Source: Bacillota bacterium
GTDB lineage: Bacteria; Bacillota; Clostridia; Acetivibrionales; JAEXSP01
Direction: 5' to 3'
Assembly: GCA_023453795.1 (NCBI GenBank)
Contig: JAEXSP010000044.1
Coordinates: 1-64,000, forward strand
DNA length: 64,000 nucleotides
The notes beneath the pieces were generated by a model, which saw nothing but the letters and a program-made list of their open reading frames with translations, was not told the origin of the DNA and made no database searches. Positions 8,640 to 17,927 of this stretch are shown here, one piece after another. Both the position numbers and the translations under genes were made by a program. The number at the start of each line of letters is the position of its first letter. The stretch's first letter is position 1.

Positions 8640-8804
8640 TCAGCTAACCAGTTTGGATTTATAATACAGGCATTCGTAAAGGAGCTTATCGATCTCCTCC
8701 TTTAAAATAGATACTTCATTCTCCGAAAGAGATTTAGATTCAATGTAAACCTTCAAATCATTCAAAAGGGTATCGACTTTCTTTTCGATTATTCTCCCGT
8801 CCAT
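8640..8804 (-). CDS. Spo0E-like sporulation regulatory peptide
   Basis: The start at 8804 is set by AGAGGTG placed 5 bases before the ATG; the longer frame to 8876 has no site. The 54-residue product is two helices, IEKKVDTLLNDLKVYIES and a second helix with EEIDKLLYECLYYK, which resembles the SQELD-type motif of Spo0E aspartyl-phosphate phosphatases. SQ is replaced by KE, while the central Asp is kept. Such proteins dephosphorylate Spo0A~P and so delay sporulation. Assignment rests on a short motif. Confidence 0.6.
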   Translation of the reverse strand: MDGRIIEKKVDTLLNDLKVYIESKSLSENEVSILKEEIDKLLYECLYYKSKLVS

Positions 8805-9059
8805 TCCGGCACCTCTTTTATACATATAGTAAGTTGGCTTTGCCACATTAACACTTTTGCACCACATATAGTACATTAATTTCTACCACATATTATCAAA
8901 ACTTATTACGATAGTAAATAGTACTTTAGTCACATTTTTACATATTTTTGTATAATTTTTTTATTATGGCATTAATGCCTCAATATAACACAGCATCTGC
9001 GAATTTTTATAGTTCAATCGGAAAAACTATTCATAAAAATAAGTAAAGGAGCTGTGACA

Positions 9060-9275
9060 ATGAATAGAACCCCTTTGGATAGATTGGCATTAGTAGTAGT
9101 CATAATCGGAGCTATAAACTGGCTGACGATTGGATTGGCAAAATACGACATTGTTGCCGGCATTTTCGGTGGTTCTTCTTCCGTAGTAAGCAGAACCATA
9201 TACACCGTTGTCGGGCTGGCAGGTCTATACTGCATCAGCCTCTTGTTCAGAGAAAGTGTACCCGTTAAGGATTAA
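9060..9275 (+). CDS. DUF378 small membrane protein
   Basis: This 71-residue protein has two hydrophobic segments (about 8-25 and 43-62) and the DUF378 signature INWLTIGL. The ATG at 9060 is 8 bases from AAAGGAG; the GTG two codons upstream is too close. It is likely a small inner-membrane protein of unknown role, and DUF378 genes are common single genes in clostridia. A strong terminator follows. Confidence 0.85.
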   Translation: MNRTPLDRLALVVVIIGAINWLTIGLAKYDIVAGIFGGSSSVVSRTIYTVVGLAGLYCISLLFRESVPVKD

Positions 9276-9283
9276 CCAAAAAC

Positions 9284-9320
9284 AAGCAGTGCTTAAAGCC
9301 AATTAAGCACTGCTTATTTT
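9284..9320 (+). terminator. Terminator after the DUF378 gene
   Basis: A 13-base perfect stem (AAGCAGTGCTTAA/TTAAGCACTGCTT) is followed by ATTTTAT. Confidence 0.85.
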
Positions 9321-9510
9321 ATCTATATAAGTTGATTTAAATAATTGATACGAAAGATTTTGGTTTCTTGCGACGGTTGAGTATAAATTATTTTCAACTT
9401 ATCTAATGGCACAATATGAATAAACTTCATTTATAAAATACGATAATCTGCATAATATAAATATACATCAGTAATTCATCTGATGATTAACTCTTAAAGG
9501 AGGCTATATT

Positions 9511-9705
9511 ATGTCAAGAAACAATAACAGTACAACCAGTTTTGATCAAATGAAATATGAAATAGCTTCTGAAGTCGGTGTCAACTTAAAGCATGGTTAT
9601 AACGGCGACTTAGCTGCAAGAGATGCCGGAAGGATCGGCGGAAATATAGTCAAGAGAGTATTTGAATCTTATACAGGTAACAATTATACTAACAACAATA
9701 AGTAA
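9511..9705 (+). CDS. Alpha/beta-type small acid-soluble spore protein
   Basis: This 64-residue protein carries the family marks KYEIASEVGV, including the germination-protease cleavage region, and RDAGRIGGNIVKR. Such proteins coat spore DNA and protect it from UV. The Asn-rich tail is usual. AAAGGAGG lies upstream. Forespore sigma-G control is expected; CATAATA at 9451-9457 could be a -10, but I saw no convincing -35. Confidence 0.93.
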   Translation: MSRNNNSTTSFDQMKYEIASEVGVNLKHGYNGDLAARDAGRIGGNIVKRVFESYTGNNYTNNNK

Positions 9706-9720
9706 AATAAGAACTACTAA

Positions 9721-9750
9721 AAGGATTGCCTGCAACGGGCAATCCTTTTT
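9721..9750 (+). terminator. SASP terminator
   Basis: AAGGATTGCC pairs with GGCAATCCTT, followed by T residues. Confidence 0.9.
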
Positions 9751-9813
9751 ATGCATATAACAGCTGAAATAAAAATAGTATTTAGGTATAACAATAAAAT
9801 TTCAGAGAATGTT

Positions 9814-10086
9814 ATGAACATAATGACCTTCTACCTTTTAATTGCATTTACAATCGCGCTGTTAGCATTCATCCCCGACATGTTCCTTTATTGCCTTTGC
9901 TGCAAGAAGATTAAACCGGCAGTTTTCTTTAAAGTTCGCAAAATCGAAGTTAAGGTTTTGGGCCGGATGAAGAAGAAATCAGTTTGCAAAAGGTGCTGCT
10001 ATAAATTCGGGATAAAGAACTTAAGGGATCTCGAACAGATTGAAAGGCTTAGAAGAAAAGTCAAGTCAGAGCTGTTCAGAAGCTGA
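9814..10086 (+). CDS. Small membrane protein with a Cys-rich basic tail
   Basis: From ATG at 9814 the product is 90 residues: one hydrophobic segment (about 4-22), then CLCCKKIK, a basic stretch and CKRCCYKFG. The frame opens at 9751 inside the previous terminator, so the downstream ATG is preferred, but no strong ribosome site is seen. I do not recognise the family. The paired cysteines could bind a metal. It is convergent with the ABC permease gene. Confidence 0.5.
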   Translation: MNIMTFYLLIAFTIALLAFIPDMFLYCLCCKKIKPAVFFKVRKIEVKVLGRMKKKSVCKRCCYKFGIKNLRDLEQIERLRRKVKSELFRS

Positions 10087-10097
10087 AAAAATGAGCA

Positions 10098-11189
10098 TCA
10101 CGCCAGATCCCTGAATTTCGAAGTTCTTACCGGGGCTATCATACCGAAAAGCGTTATAGCTGCAGGTATCATAAGCATTTTCAGCAATGAACCACCGGCT
10201 ATCAACGGCATATCCAAGCCTTTATCCGCCAGGAAGCATATATTAAGTGTCCATGTCAAAACTATTGAAAGAATAATTCCAAAGACATAACCTATGAGAG
10301 AAGCTATACCGATTTCCCGTAAGGCCTTTGCAATTATGTACTTTCTTGTGTAGCCCACTGCATAAAGCAATTCAAGCTCTTTCTTTCTTATTGAGTACTG
10401 TATTGAAGTAATATTGGCCAGAAAAACTCCAAGTACGCCTACGAGAATTACTCCAACAAATATTTTCATTATATCTATCGGGCCGTTAAATTTATCCATG
10501 AACTCTTCATTACTGCTAAGGGTATTTACATTGTACTTGAAAGAAAGTTCTTTATTTATATATTCATTTGCACGCTTAATATCTTTTCCTGCAACAACTG
10601 CCGAAACATATGGGAGTCCAAACCTGAGGGCATTCTTATCCTCTATGCTGATACCCATCACTCCTTTTCCCCTAAACAGTCCGACAACTTTCAAGTCCTT
10701 ATTTATATACCAATTTTTGGTATTCTTCTTTATTATAGAGCCAACCTTTAACTCATAATTTGCCGCAAGCTTTTTATGGAGAATGATTTCAGAAGAATTT
10801 TCGGGAAGCCTTCCTTTATAAAGGGAAAAACCCTCTATTTTCATGAAAGGCCTTATGTCTTGGTCTCCAAGCATGTATATATCCGCCGACATACCGCCGA
10901 TAATGGTTTTATATACTACACTACAAAAGTCCGCAGGAAAAATATCAATATCACCGGACCGATTTTTCAGCTTCTCAATTTCTTCAGTCGGTATTCCGGA
11001 TTTTCCGCCGACGATGGATGATACATGTTCCATCGTGTAGGAAGTGGCTTCCATTGTCTGAGCATTCATTTTAATTAAGAACAGGGATAAAAAATAGAGT
11101 ATTGCCGTAGCAAGGCAGACAGTGATTACCATTGGAAGGATTTTTGAAACGCTTCCTTTTATATATGCAAAGGCCGAAAGAGGTCTCAT
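10098..11189 (-). CDS. FtsX-family ABC transporter permease
   Basis: This 363-residue permease has one N-terminal membrane segment, a large extracytoplasmic domain (about 45-235) and three C-terminal membrane segments, the MacB/FtsX layout. It overlaps the ATPase gene by 4 bases (ATGA). With the second permease at 11926 it likely forms a heterodimeric exporter or mechanotransmission complex. The two-component system just upstream in the same direction suggests induced expression, as for peptide-antibiotic detoxification modules. Confidence 0.85.
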   Translation of the reverse strand: MRPLSAFAYIKGSVSKILPMVITVCLATAILYFLSLFLIKMNAQTMEATSYTMEHVSSIVGGKSGIPTEEIEKLKNRSGDIDIFPADFCSVVYKTIIGGMSADIYMLGDQDIRPFMKIEGFSLYKGRLPENSSEIILHKKLAANYELKVGSIIKKNTKNWYINKDLKVVGLFRGKGVMGISIEDKNALRFGLPYVSAVVAGKDIKRANEYINKELSFKYNVNTLSSNEEFMDKFNGPIDIMKIFVGVILVGVLGVFLANITSIQYSIRKKELELLYAVGYTRKYIIAKALREIGIASLIGYVFGIILSIVLTWTLNICFLADKGLDMPLIAGGSLLKMLMIPAAITLFGMIAPVRTSKFRDLA

Positions 11190-11887
11190 AGAGCATCAAC
11201 CTGCCCTTCTCCCGCTATAGTCTTTTGCTGCCCTTTATCCAAAACAGCCCCGTCCCAAATTGTAACAATTCGTGCTGTTTCATCCAGTATGCTAGTGTCA
11301 TGGGTTACCACGATTACCAGCTTCTCTTTGGCATAATCCGATAGAATTTTCATTACCTCGGAGGCAGATTTGTGGTCAAGCGCAGCCGTAGGTTCATCTG
11401 CAAAAACTACTTCCGGCGCATTTATAAGCGCTCGTGCAATTGCTACTCTTTGTCTTTGTCCTCCGGACAGTTGGTAGGGTTTTTTCTTTGCAAGCCGTTC
11501 AATTCCAAGTTCACCCAAAAGCTTTAGTGCCCTGTTCCTGGAGTCAGAATCCGCCTGGTTTAAAGGGACCAGTATATTATCCAATACTGAAAGGTATTCT
11601 ACAAGATATCCCCTCTGAAAGATGAAACCAAACCTTTTATGCCGGAGTTTTGCCTTTTCATCAAGGGGCATTCTATTAATAAGTGCTCCGTTATATCTAA
11701 CTTCGCCTGAAGTCGGACTTTTAAGTCCCGCCATTACATAAAGCATTGAGCTTTTACCGCTTCCCGACGGCCCTATCAGCCCGACAAGCCCCTTTTCTCC
11801 GAATTTGAAATTTACATTTTTCAAGGCGTGTGTCACATCTTCCTTCCCAAGATCATATACCAGATTCACATCATTCAGCTCAAACAT
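11186..11887 (-). CDS. ABC transporter ATP-binding protein (LolD/MacB type)
   Basis: This ATPase of about 233 residues has Walker A GPSGSGKSS, signature LSGGQRQRVAIARAL, Walker B VVFADEPTAALD and the switch His (VVTHD). The ATG at 11887 follows a GGGGG site; the TTG at 11899 touches that site and is unlikely. It drives the FtsX-type permeases encoded on either side. It is in the middle of a three-gene minus-strand operon. Confidence 0.92.
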   Translation of the reverse strand: MFELNDVNLVYDLGKEDVTHALKNVNFKFGEKGLVGLIGPSGSGKSSMLYVMAGLKSPTSGEVRYNGALINRMPLDEKAKLRHKRFGFIFQRGYLVEYLSVLDNILVPLNQADSDSRNRALKLLGELGIERLAKKKPYQLSGGQRQRVAIARALINAPEVVFADEPTAALDHKSASEVMKILSDYAKEKLVIVVTHDTSILDETARIVTIWDGAVLDKGQQKTIAGEGQVDAL

Positions 11888-11925
11888 GGCAATATTCAAC
11901 CCCCTGTTTCAAAATTAAATTTCCC

Positions 11926-13059
11926 CTACTCATATTTTTCAATAGCCTCCAGTTGATTCACCTTTGAAAGAGTCCACCATGCAGGAATCAAGCTGAACAA
12001 CGTAGTACATACCGGTATGACAATTGCTTTCACCAAACCGTCAATTGGCATCAGAATAAAGGGATATCCATTGGGATCATATATCAAAGCTTTTAACAAA
12101 AAAGCTGCAATCAGGGTCAGCACTATACCAATCAGAAATCCGCCGGCATTGAGCAAGGTGATTTCACGGGCTGCCCTCAATAAAACTTGAGCTCTTGAGT
12201 AGCCAATGGACTGTAATGTCGCAAATTCATTGCGCCTGGAAAAATATTGTGCATAGCTTGAGTTCCCCGCCGCAAATGACATGATAAATATGATCACAGC
12301 TGTAATTATTGTATAAACAAATTCCATCATTTCCGTATCATCCTTGAACATACTCACGCCATCTTCTTTGGTCATAGGTTGAGCTCCTTCTGAACCTATT
12401 CCCTTAAAAAGCTTATTCATAGAGTCTAATCTCCCATCCTTCGGGAAAAGCAAGAAGCCCTTTTTTATATCCATGCCTTCAGCGGATGCTTGAGTAAACC
12501 CGATAAGACAGCCACCCTCCAGTATCCCGACTATCTTATGCTTCCCTGACATTCTTTCCGATTTGTCTACTTCTCTCCCAACAAAGTCTCCGAGTTTCTT
12601 ACCTTTGTTCTTAGCAGTTCTCTTGTCAAGCAGAATCTCATTTTTCCCTTTTCCCGGCAGCCTTCCTTCGACAAGCTTCAGCCCCAGTTTTGAAATTGCA
12701 TATTCCATATCGCCTTTTTTGAGTGTATATACGGGAATGTTCTGATTCCCGAAAAAATGATAATAATCAGTTGTAGCTACTAAAAAAGGTATTATTTTCT
12801 CAACATCGGAACAGCGGTTTACCTTATCAATCACATTTTGTTCTACAATGCCATTGTCTCCCGGATATACAACGGTTAAATGCTCCATTCTTCCTGAGAA
12901 GGTCAGATTTCCGCTTTCTGTGACTGCATAAAACACAATCTGAAAGGTCAAAATCATTAGTACGCTCACCGCAATAGCAAGAGCCATTGAAAAAGATCTT
13001 CTTTTATTATTAATAAAATATTTAAATGAAGATAAAGGCTTCAGACTAATTGTGCCCAA
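11926..13059 (-). CDS. FtsX-family ABC transporter permease
   Basis: This 377-residue protein has the same layout as its partner at 10098: an N-terminal membrane helix (about 22-48), a periplasm-type domain and three C-terminal helices containing the conserved FATLQSIGYSRAQ loop that contacts the ATPase. It is first in the exporter operon. A symmetrical site and a likely activated promoter lie just upstream. Confidence 0.87.
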   Translation of the reverse strand: MGTISLKPLSSFKYFINNKRRSFSMALAIAVSVLMILTFQIVFYAVTESGNLTFSGRMEHLTVVYPGDNGIVEQNVIDKVNRCSDVEKIIPFLVATTDYYHFFGNQNIPVYTLKKGDMEYAISKLGLKLVEGRLPGKGKNEILLDKRTAKNKGKKLGDFVGREVDKSERMSGKHKIVGILEGGCLIGFTQASAEGMDIKKGFLLFPKDGRLDSMNKLFKGIGSEGAQPMTKEDGVSMFKDDTEMMEFVYTIITAVIIFIMSFAAGNSSYAQYFSRRNEFATLQSIGYSRAQVLLRAAREITLLNAGGFLIGIVLTLIAAFLLKALIYDPNGYPFILMPIDGLVKAIVIPVCTTLFSLIPAWWTLSKVNQLEAIEKYE

Positions 13060-13094
13060 CAGTTTTCTCCCCTTCCGTTTGTGCTTATATAAGA

Positions 13095-13152
13095 ATTATA
13101 TCAGCAGCTGCAGAATAAAATTAGTACCTACAGTAATGTCTTCATATTACTG
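13095..13152 (-). promoter_or_regulatory. Operator and promoter of the ABC exporter
   Basis: The dyad CAGTAAT-N8-ATTACTG (13131-13152) lies just upstream, on the minus strand, of a promoter with a weak -35 (TAATTT), 17-base spacing and a perfect -10 TATAAT (13095-13100). A site abutting a weak -35 fits activation by the neighbouring LuxR-type response regulator. The binding partner is inferred. Confidence 0.5.
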
Positions 13153-13258
13153 AAGTAATAAAAATACCAACTCACCCCTGACCCCTCACTTCAAAAAAGA
13201 GGTGAAAATTAATCTCTTAATTCCCCCTCTTTTGCACGAGAGTGGAGTGAGTCGCTTT

Positions 13259-13918
13259 TTACCCACCTTCCGATCCCATCATATGCCTTATTTTAATTAC
13301 TGCCGCTGTTCGATCAGCGACACCCAATTTCCCATATATCGCACTTGTATAGTTTTTTACGGTTCCTTCGGAAATAAATATCGCTGATGCTATCTGCCTG
13401 TTGGTAAAACCTTCTGCAAGCATCCGGGCGATTTCCACTTCCCTTTCGGACAATTTGACATCCCTTCTTAATCTATCCTCCAATTTATCAGGCTTTTCAG
13501 CAGCTTTGCCTACAAGCTTCATCGCTACTTTCGACGGCAGTATGGTGTCTCCCCTGTAAGCATCCTTTACCGCCTGTACAAGCTTTTCACCGCTTATATC
13601 CTTTAGCAGGTATCCGCATGCACCGTTTCTAAGTGCGTCTACAATATATTCTTCATCATCAAAGGTTGTTAGTACAAGGACTGCAATGTCCGGCCATTTC
13701 TCCTTTATTATTTTTGTACACTCCACTCCGTTCATTTCGGGCATCCGTATATCCATGAGGACTACATCAGTCTTATTCCGCTCTATGAAACCAATTGCCT
13801 CTTTACCGCTTGAAGCGGCTGATGCAACCTTAATTCCCGGATCTGATTCCAATATCGCTTTCAATCCGTCCAAAAGAATCTTCTGGTCATCTACGAGCAG
13901 CACTTTAATTTCTTCCAT
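13259..13918 (-). CDS. NarL/LuxR-family response regulator
   Basis: This 219-residue protein has a receiver domain (acidic pair DD at 10-11, phospho-acceptor Asp in VVLMDIRMPEMNG, Lys in YLLKD) and a LuxR-type helix-turn-helix (LSEREVEIARMLAEGFTNRQ). It is read with the sensor kinase, 4 bases downstream of it, and precedes the ABC exporter operon, the likely target. Confidence 0.95.
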   Translation of the reverse strand: MEEIKVLLVDDQKILLDGLKAILESDPGIKVASAASSGKEAIGFIERNKTDVVLMDIRMPEMNGVECTKIIKEKWPDIAVLVLTTFDDEEYIVDALRNGACGYLLKDISGEKLVQAVKDAYRGDTILPSKVAMKLVGKAAEKPDKLEDRLRRDVKLSEREVEIARMLAEGFTNRQIASAIFISEGTVKNYTSAIYGKLGVADRTAAVIKIRHMMGSEGG

Positions 13919-13922
13919 TATT

Positions 13923-15110
13923 TTATCTCCCTGCCGGTACCAACGGCATATTTATTTCTATTTCAAAACCCTCTCCGGGTTCTGTCGCAAAGGCTATACT
14001 TCCGCCTGCGGATTCTATTCCGTCTTTCATATTCCTAAGACCGAATCCCAGACTTAAGCTTTCCGTTCCGCTTCCGTTATCCTGCAAAAGGAAATGCATT
14101 CTGTCATTTTGAAGGTACAGCCTAAAAAATATGGCAGTAGCTCCTCCATGTCTTATGCCATTTGATATACCCTCTTTAAGCGCCCGTACAATCATGTCGT
14201 CAGCCGGACTCTTAAATCCTGGGGGTAAATCAATCATATACTTTATTGCCATTCCTGAGTGAAGCTTCGTTCCTTCCAATACACTTTCCAAACTCAGCTT
14301 CAAATCAAGGCTGTTTTCTTTGTCGGCAAGCATCCTGACGGAATACCTCATCTCATTGAGCGCCTTGACTGCCTGGTCATGGGCCATGTCATATTTTCCT
14401 TTCGATGCCTTGGGGTCTTTTTCAGCCGTCATCTTGCCTGCTTCCAGCTCAACAATCACATTCGTCAAGGTATGCCCTACTGTGTCATGAATTTCTCGCG
14501 CTATCCTGTTTCTTTCCTTAAGGGTTGCCATTTCCTCCAGGCTTTTGTAGGCAAGGTTAAGCTCATAATAAGCCGCTCTTAGCTTAACCTCCCTCTCTTC
14601 AACCTCTTTTATAGAATCCTCCAGCAAAACGCTGCTTTTAAGCACTTTTCCGACCAGATAAGCGATAAGGCCCGCAACTATCAGCACAGGCATTTCATTA
14701 TATATAACAATCAAGAGATTTTTTAAATCCAGTTGATCTGCTGTCCCGCTTTTTACAGCATCAGCAGCCAAAATAAGCAAAAGACAGGCTGTTCCGTAAC
14801 CCAAGCCCCAGGTTATGCAGCAATCCGCAAGCGTAATGCAGAAAAGCAAAGCGGCAGGAACACCCTTAACCACTATGCCTGCAGCCATCAAACAAACTAT
14901 ATCGGCTATGTAAGTCAAGAGTCCGAATTTTACATAATAATCGGTATTATATAGAAAAAGATTCCTTATAGTAAAAGAAAACAGCCAGAAGGCAGCAAAA
15001 AAAAGATTCGGCCATATCCCATCCATTCTTGAAAAAACGAGAAAAGCTACACCGGCAAAGGAAAGCAGATACATTGTTAAAAGATAGAGATCTCGAATTC
15101 GTTTGCTCAA
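13923..15110 (-). CDS. HPK7-type sensor histidine kinase
   Basis: This 395-residue kinase has about five or six N-terminal membrane helices (1-160), a coiled linker, and a HisKA_3 phospho-acceptor (RNRIAREIHDTVGHTLTN). The HATPase domain is compact (GISNGIRHGG, DNGSG, GFGLRNMKDG). There is no large external domain, so the signal is probably sensed in the membrane, as in detoxification sensors. It pairs with the adjacent regulator. Confidence 0.93.
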   Translation of the reverse strand: MSKRIRDLYLLTMYLLSFAGVAFLVFSRMDGIWPNLFFAAFWLFSFTIRNLFLYNTDYYVKFGLLTYIADIVCLMAAGIVVKGVPAALLFCITLADCCITWGLGYGTACLLLILAADAVKSGTADQLDLKNLLIVIYNEMPVLIVAGLIAYLVGKVLKSSVLLEDSIKEVEEREVKLRAAYYELNLAYKSLEEMATLKERNRIAREIHDTVGHTLTNVIVELEAGKMTAEKDPKASKGKYDMAHDQAVKALNEMRYSVRMLADKENSLDLKLSLESVLEGTKLHSGMAIKYMIDLPPGFKSPADDMIVRALKEGISNGIRHGGATAIFFRLYLQNDRMHFLLQDNGSGTESLSLGFGLRNMKDGIESAGGSIAFATEPGEGFEIEINMPLVPAGR

Positions 15111-15230
15111 AAGTGCAACCTCCTAGGCAACCCTAATCACATCACCATTATACAATAAGGCCATACATTTGCACAACCGATGGGACCCTCAAATCAACTA
15201 TACTAAGCAAAATCCACTTTATAACCAAGA

Positions 15231-15263
15231 AACCTCTTATATGTACTATACACATAAGAGGTT
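15231..15263 (-). terminator. Hairpin after yebC
   Basis: AACCTCTTAT pairs with ATAAGAGGTT just past the yebC stop. The T run is weak. Confidence 0.5.
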
Positions 15264-15293
15264 TGTATTTGACCTGTTATTTAATTCTCTAAC

Positions 15294-16043
15294 CTACTCC
15301 TCGTCTTCCTCTTCAGGCATATCCCAGTTGTGGTAAACATTCTGGACATCGTCGAGGTCTTCGAGGTTTTCGATTAATTTGTCCATAAACTCAATCTGCT
15401 TCGGGTCTTCGAGCTTCGTTGTCGTAGCCGGTATCATCTCGACATCGGCTTCAAGGAACTCATATCCTTTGTTTTCAAGAGCTTCTCTTACTTTAGAAAA
15501 ATCGTCGGGACCGGTTGTTACTTCGTAGTATTCCTCCTCAACGTTGAAATCCTCAGCTCCGGCATCTATGGCTTCCATCATAAGGTCATCTTCGTTGATC
15601 TTGGCGCTCTTCTCTATCAGAATGACACCTTTTTTATTAAACATGAACGATACACAGCCTGTTGTACCGAGATTGCCGCCGAACTTATCCATGTAGTGCC
15701 TTACATCTCCGGCAGTCCTGTTGCGGTTATCGGTCATTGCTTCTACTATCATTGCAACTCCACCGGGTCCGTAGCCTTCATATGTTATTTCTTCATAATT
15801 CTCAGCGTTAACATCACCCGCTGCCTTTTTAATGCTTCTTGCAATATTATCGTTTGGCATATTCGCAGCCTTTGCCTTAGCTATGACATCCTTAAGCTTG
15901 CCGTTAGACTCAGGATCAGGTCCGCCGCCCTGCTTAACCGCTATGGCAAGCTCCCTGCCCAATTTGGTAAATATCTTTCCCTTCTGGGAATCGGATTTTT
16001 CCTTTTTATGTTTTATATTTGCCCATTTCGAATGACCGGACAT
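15294..16043 (-). CDS. yebC: YebC/PmpR/TACO1-family protein
   Basis: This 249-residue protein begins with the family hallmark SGHSKWANIKHKK and contains YEGYGPGGVA. The family was named as transcriptional regulators. More recent work on YebC-type proteins links them to translation of difficult proline-containing stretches on the ribosome. The acidic C-terminus is typical. It is a single gene with a good ribosome site. Confidence 0.96.
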   Translation of the reverse strand: MSGHSKWANIKHKKEKSDSQKGKIFTKLGRELAIAVKQGGGPDPESNGKLKDVIAKAKAANMPNDNIARSIKKAAGDVNAENYEEITYEGYGPGGVAMIVEAMTDNRNRTAGDVRHYMDKFGGNLGTTGCVSFMFNKKGVILIEKSAKINEDDLMMEAIDAGAEDFNVEEEYYEVTTGPDDFSKVREALENKGYEFLEADVEMIPATTTKLEDPKQIEFMDKLIENLEDLDDVQNVYHNWDMPEEEDEE

Positions 16044-16304
16044 TACGATACCTCCTTATTACTGTCTATATGACATATTAAATGATAAAACAAATTAAGG
16101 CAATAAAATTTTGAACTTCAATTATTTCACACGAATAAAATTATAATATTAAATGCCGAAATAATAAAGATTTTTCTTTTAATCATTAATATTATTGGGA
16201 ATAAACAGAAATGTATTTACATATTATTAATATTTGTATACAATGTATATGTAATTTTCTGGATGCCACTCTAAACAAACCATAGAACGCCGAGGTTCAT
16301 TTAT

Positions 16305-17489
16305 ATGTTACGCAAACAAGGCTCAAAAAGAGAACCAACAACTAGAAAATATATTGGATTAGCTGTTTTCCTCCTGTTATTGATCCTAGCAGTAATAGGA
16401 ATCACAGGACTGATTTTTTTTAATAATACTGCCGATTCTTTATCCGGAATCAAGCAATTGGGTTATGCTGTAATCAGACGAGATATTTTGGGGTTAAGAA
16501 GTTTGTATATAGCAGAATTGATCATAACGGCTTTATTTCTGGCTTTTGTTAACTATTTTCTTGCAATAACGATACGAAACCTTCGTTCGGTTATAAAAGA
16601 AAAAGAAACCATAATTATAGAGCAGCAAAAAGCTATTGAAAAACAGCATTTTATTGAAAGCAACCTTTCAACTCTTTATAATGAGGCTTTAGAATACAAT
16701 AAAATCAAAACAGAATTCTTTTCCAACATATCGCACGAATTAAAAACCCCTTTAAGCGTAATTCTGGGTGCAGTCCAACTTATGGGTCAGAAAACCATGA
16801 TAGATGACAGAAGGAAACCCAACAAGCATCTGAAAACCATCAGGCAAAATTGCTACAGGCTCGTAAGGCTGACAAACAATCTTCTCGACATAACAAGGAT
16901 TGATTCCGGCTATATAAAAATGAACCTTGTAAACTATAATATAGTTTATCTGATTGAGGAAATAACCCAGTCTGTAGCCCCTTATGCGGAACAGAAAGGC
17001 CTGTCTCTGATATTTGATACGGAAGAGGAAGAAATAATAGCCAGCGTTGACATTGACAAGATCGAGAGGATTATTCTCAATCTTCTTTCCAATGCAATAA
17101 AGTTCACAGCCCCAAATGGTAAGGTGCTGGTCAGTATACAAAAGGGAGACAACACGTTCTGCATATCTGTAAAGGACGAAGGATTAGGAATACCCGCCGA
17201 TATGCAAAACATCATATTCGAACGTTTCCGTCAATGTGACAACACATTGACAAGGTTTCCCGAGGGAAGCGGGATAGGACTCTCCCTTGTGAAATCCTTC
17301 GTTGAACTTCACAATGGGAAAATAAAGCTGATAAGCGAAGAAAATAAGGGCAGTGAATTCATTATCGAATTTCCGATTAAATTATGTGAGGAACCATCTG
17401 CAACAGAAAAATTAGAGCATAACTATAGGAACAGAATCATTGAGACAATAAAAATTGAGTTTTCGGATATATATTCAACTGCCTCATAG
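16305..17489 (+). CDS. Orphan membrane sensor histidine kinase
   Basis: This 394-residue kinase has two membrane helices (about 19-40 and 68-91), a coiled linker, a HisKA box (FFSNISHELKTPLSV) and a full HATPase domain (LLSNAIKFT, DEGLGIP, GSGIGLSLVK). The short loop between the helices leaves little room for an external sensor. No response regulator is adjacent. In spore-forming clostridia, orphan kinases often feed Spo0A, which is a possible but unproven role. Confidence 0.9.
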   Translation: MLRKQGSKREPTTRKYIGLAVFLLLLILAVIGITGLIFFNNTADSLSGIKQLGYAVIRRDILGLRSLYIAELIITALFLAFVNYFLAITIRNLRSVIKEKETIIIEQQKAIEKQHFIESNLSTLYNEALEYNKIKTEFFSNISHELKTPLSVILGAVQLMGQKTMIDDRRKPNKHLKTIRQNCYRLVRLTNNLLDITRIDSGYIKMNLVNYNIVYLIEEITQSVAPYAEQKGLSLIFDTEEEEIIASVDIDKIERIILNLLSNAIKFTAPNGKVLVSIQKGDNTFCISVKDEGLGIPADMQNIIFERFRQCDNTLTRFPEGSGIGLSLVKSFVELHNGKIKLISEENKGSEFIIEFPIKLCEEPSATEKLEHNYRNRIIETIKIEFSDIYSTAS

Positions 17490-17500
17490 AAGCGCGTACA

Positions 17501-17875
17501 TCAGCCAAGTGCTACAAGAACACAGGCTTTAACCGCAGACAGCCCATTTTTTTCGATTAATTCCATAAGGTTTTCATCGTACGTACCCGGCTGCAGCCAT
17601 ATATTTTTGATTCCAAGCCTTGCAGCCTCCTCAATGATGGCTGAACCTCTTTTAGGCGATACCACCATATCGATTACATCAGGCTTTTGGGGCAGGGATG
17701 ACAGGTCACTGTAGCATTTTTCACCTTCTATGCTTTCATAGCCCGGGTTGACAGGGTATACTTCATAACCACTGGATTTAAGCTTCTTATATATCATATT
17801 GCCGTATTTTTCAGGATTGTCGTTAGCACCTACTACAGCCCAAACCTTTTTCTCAAGCATCATTTCTTCAAGCAT
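17501..17875 (-). CDS. CoA-binding domain protein (YccU type)
   Basis: This 124-residue protein is a single Rossmann-type CoA-binding domain (VWAVVGANDNPEKYG at the start, then IWLQPGTYDEN). Such stand-alone domains bind CoA or acyl-CoA; their physiological role is unclear. It is convergent with the histidine kinase gene. Confidence 0.88.
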   Translation of the reverse strand: MLEEMMLEKKVWAVVGANDNPEKYGNMIYKKLKSSGYEVYPVNPGYESIEGEKCYSDLSSLPQKPDVIDMVVSPKRGSAIIEEAARLGIKNIWLQPGTYDENLMELIEKNGLSAVKACVLVALG

Positions 17876-17927
17876 TATTATCGCTCCTTATAAATTTTTT
17901 TTGAAAACAGACTTTACCTATTTAAGC

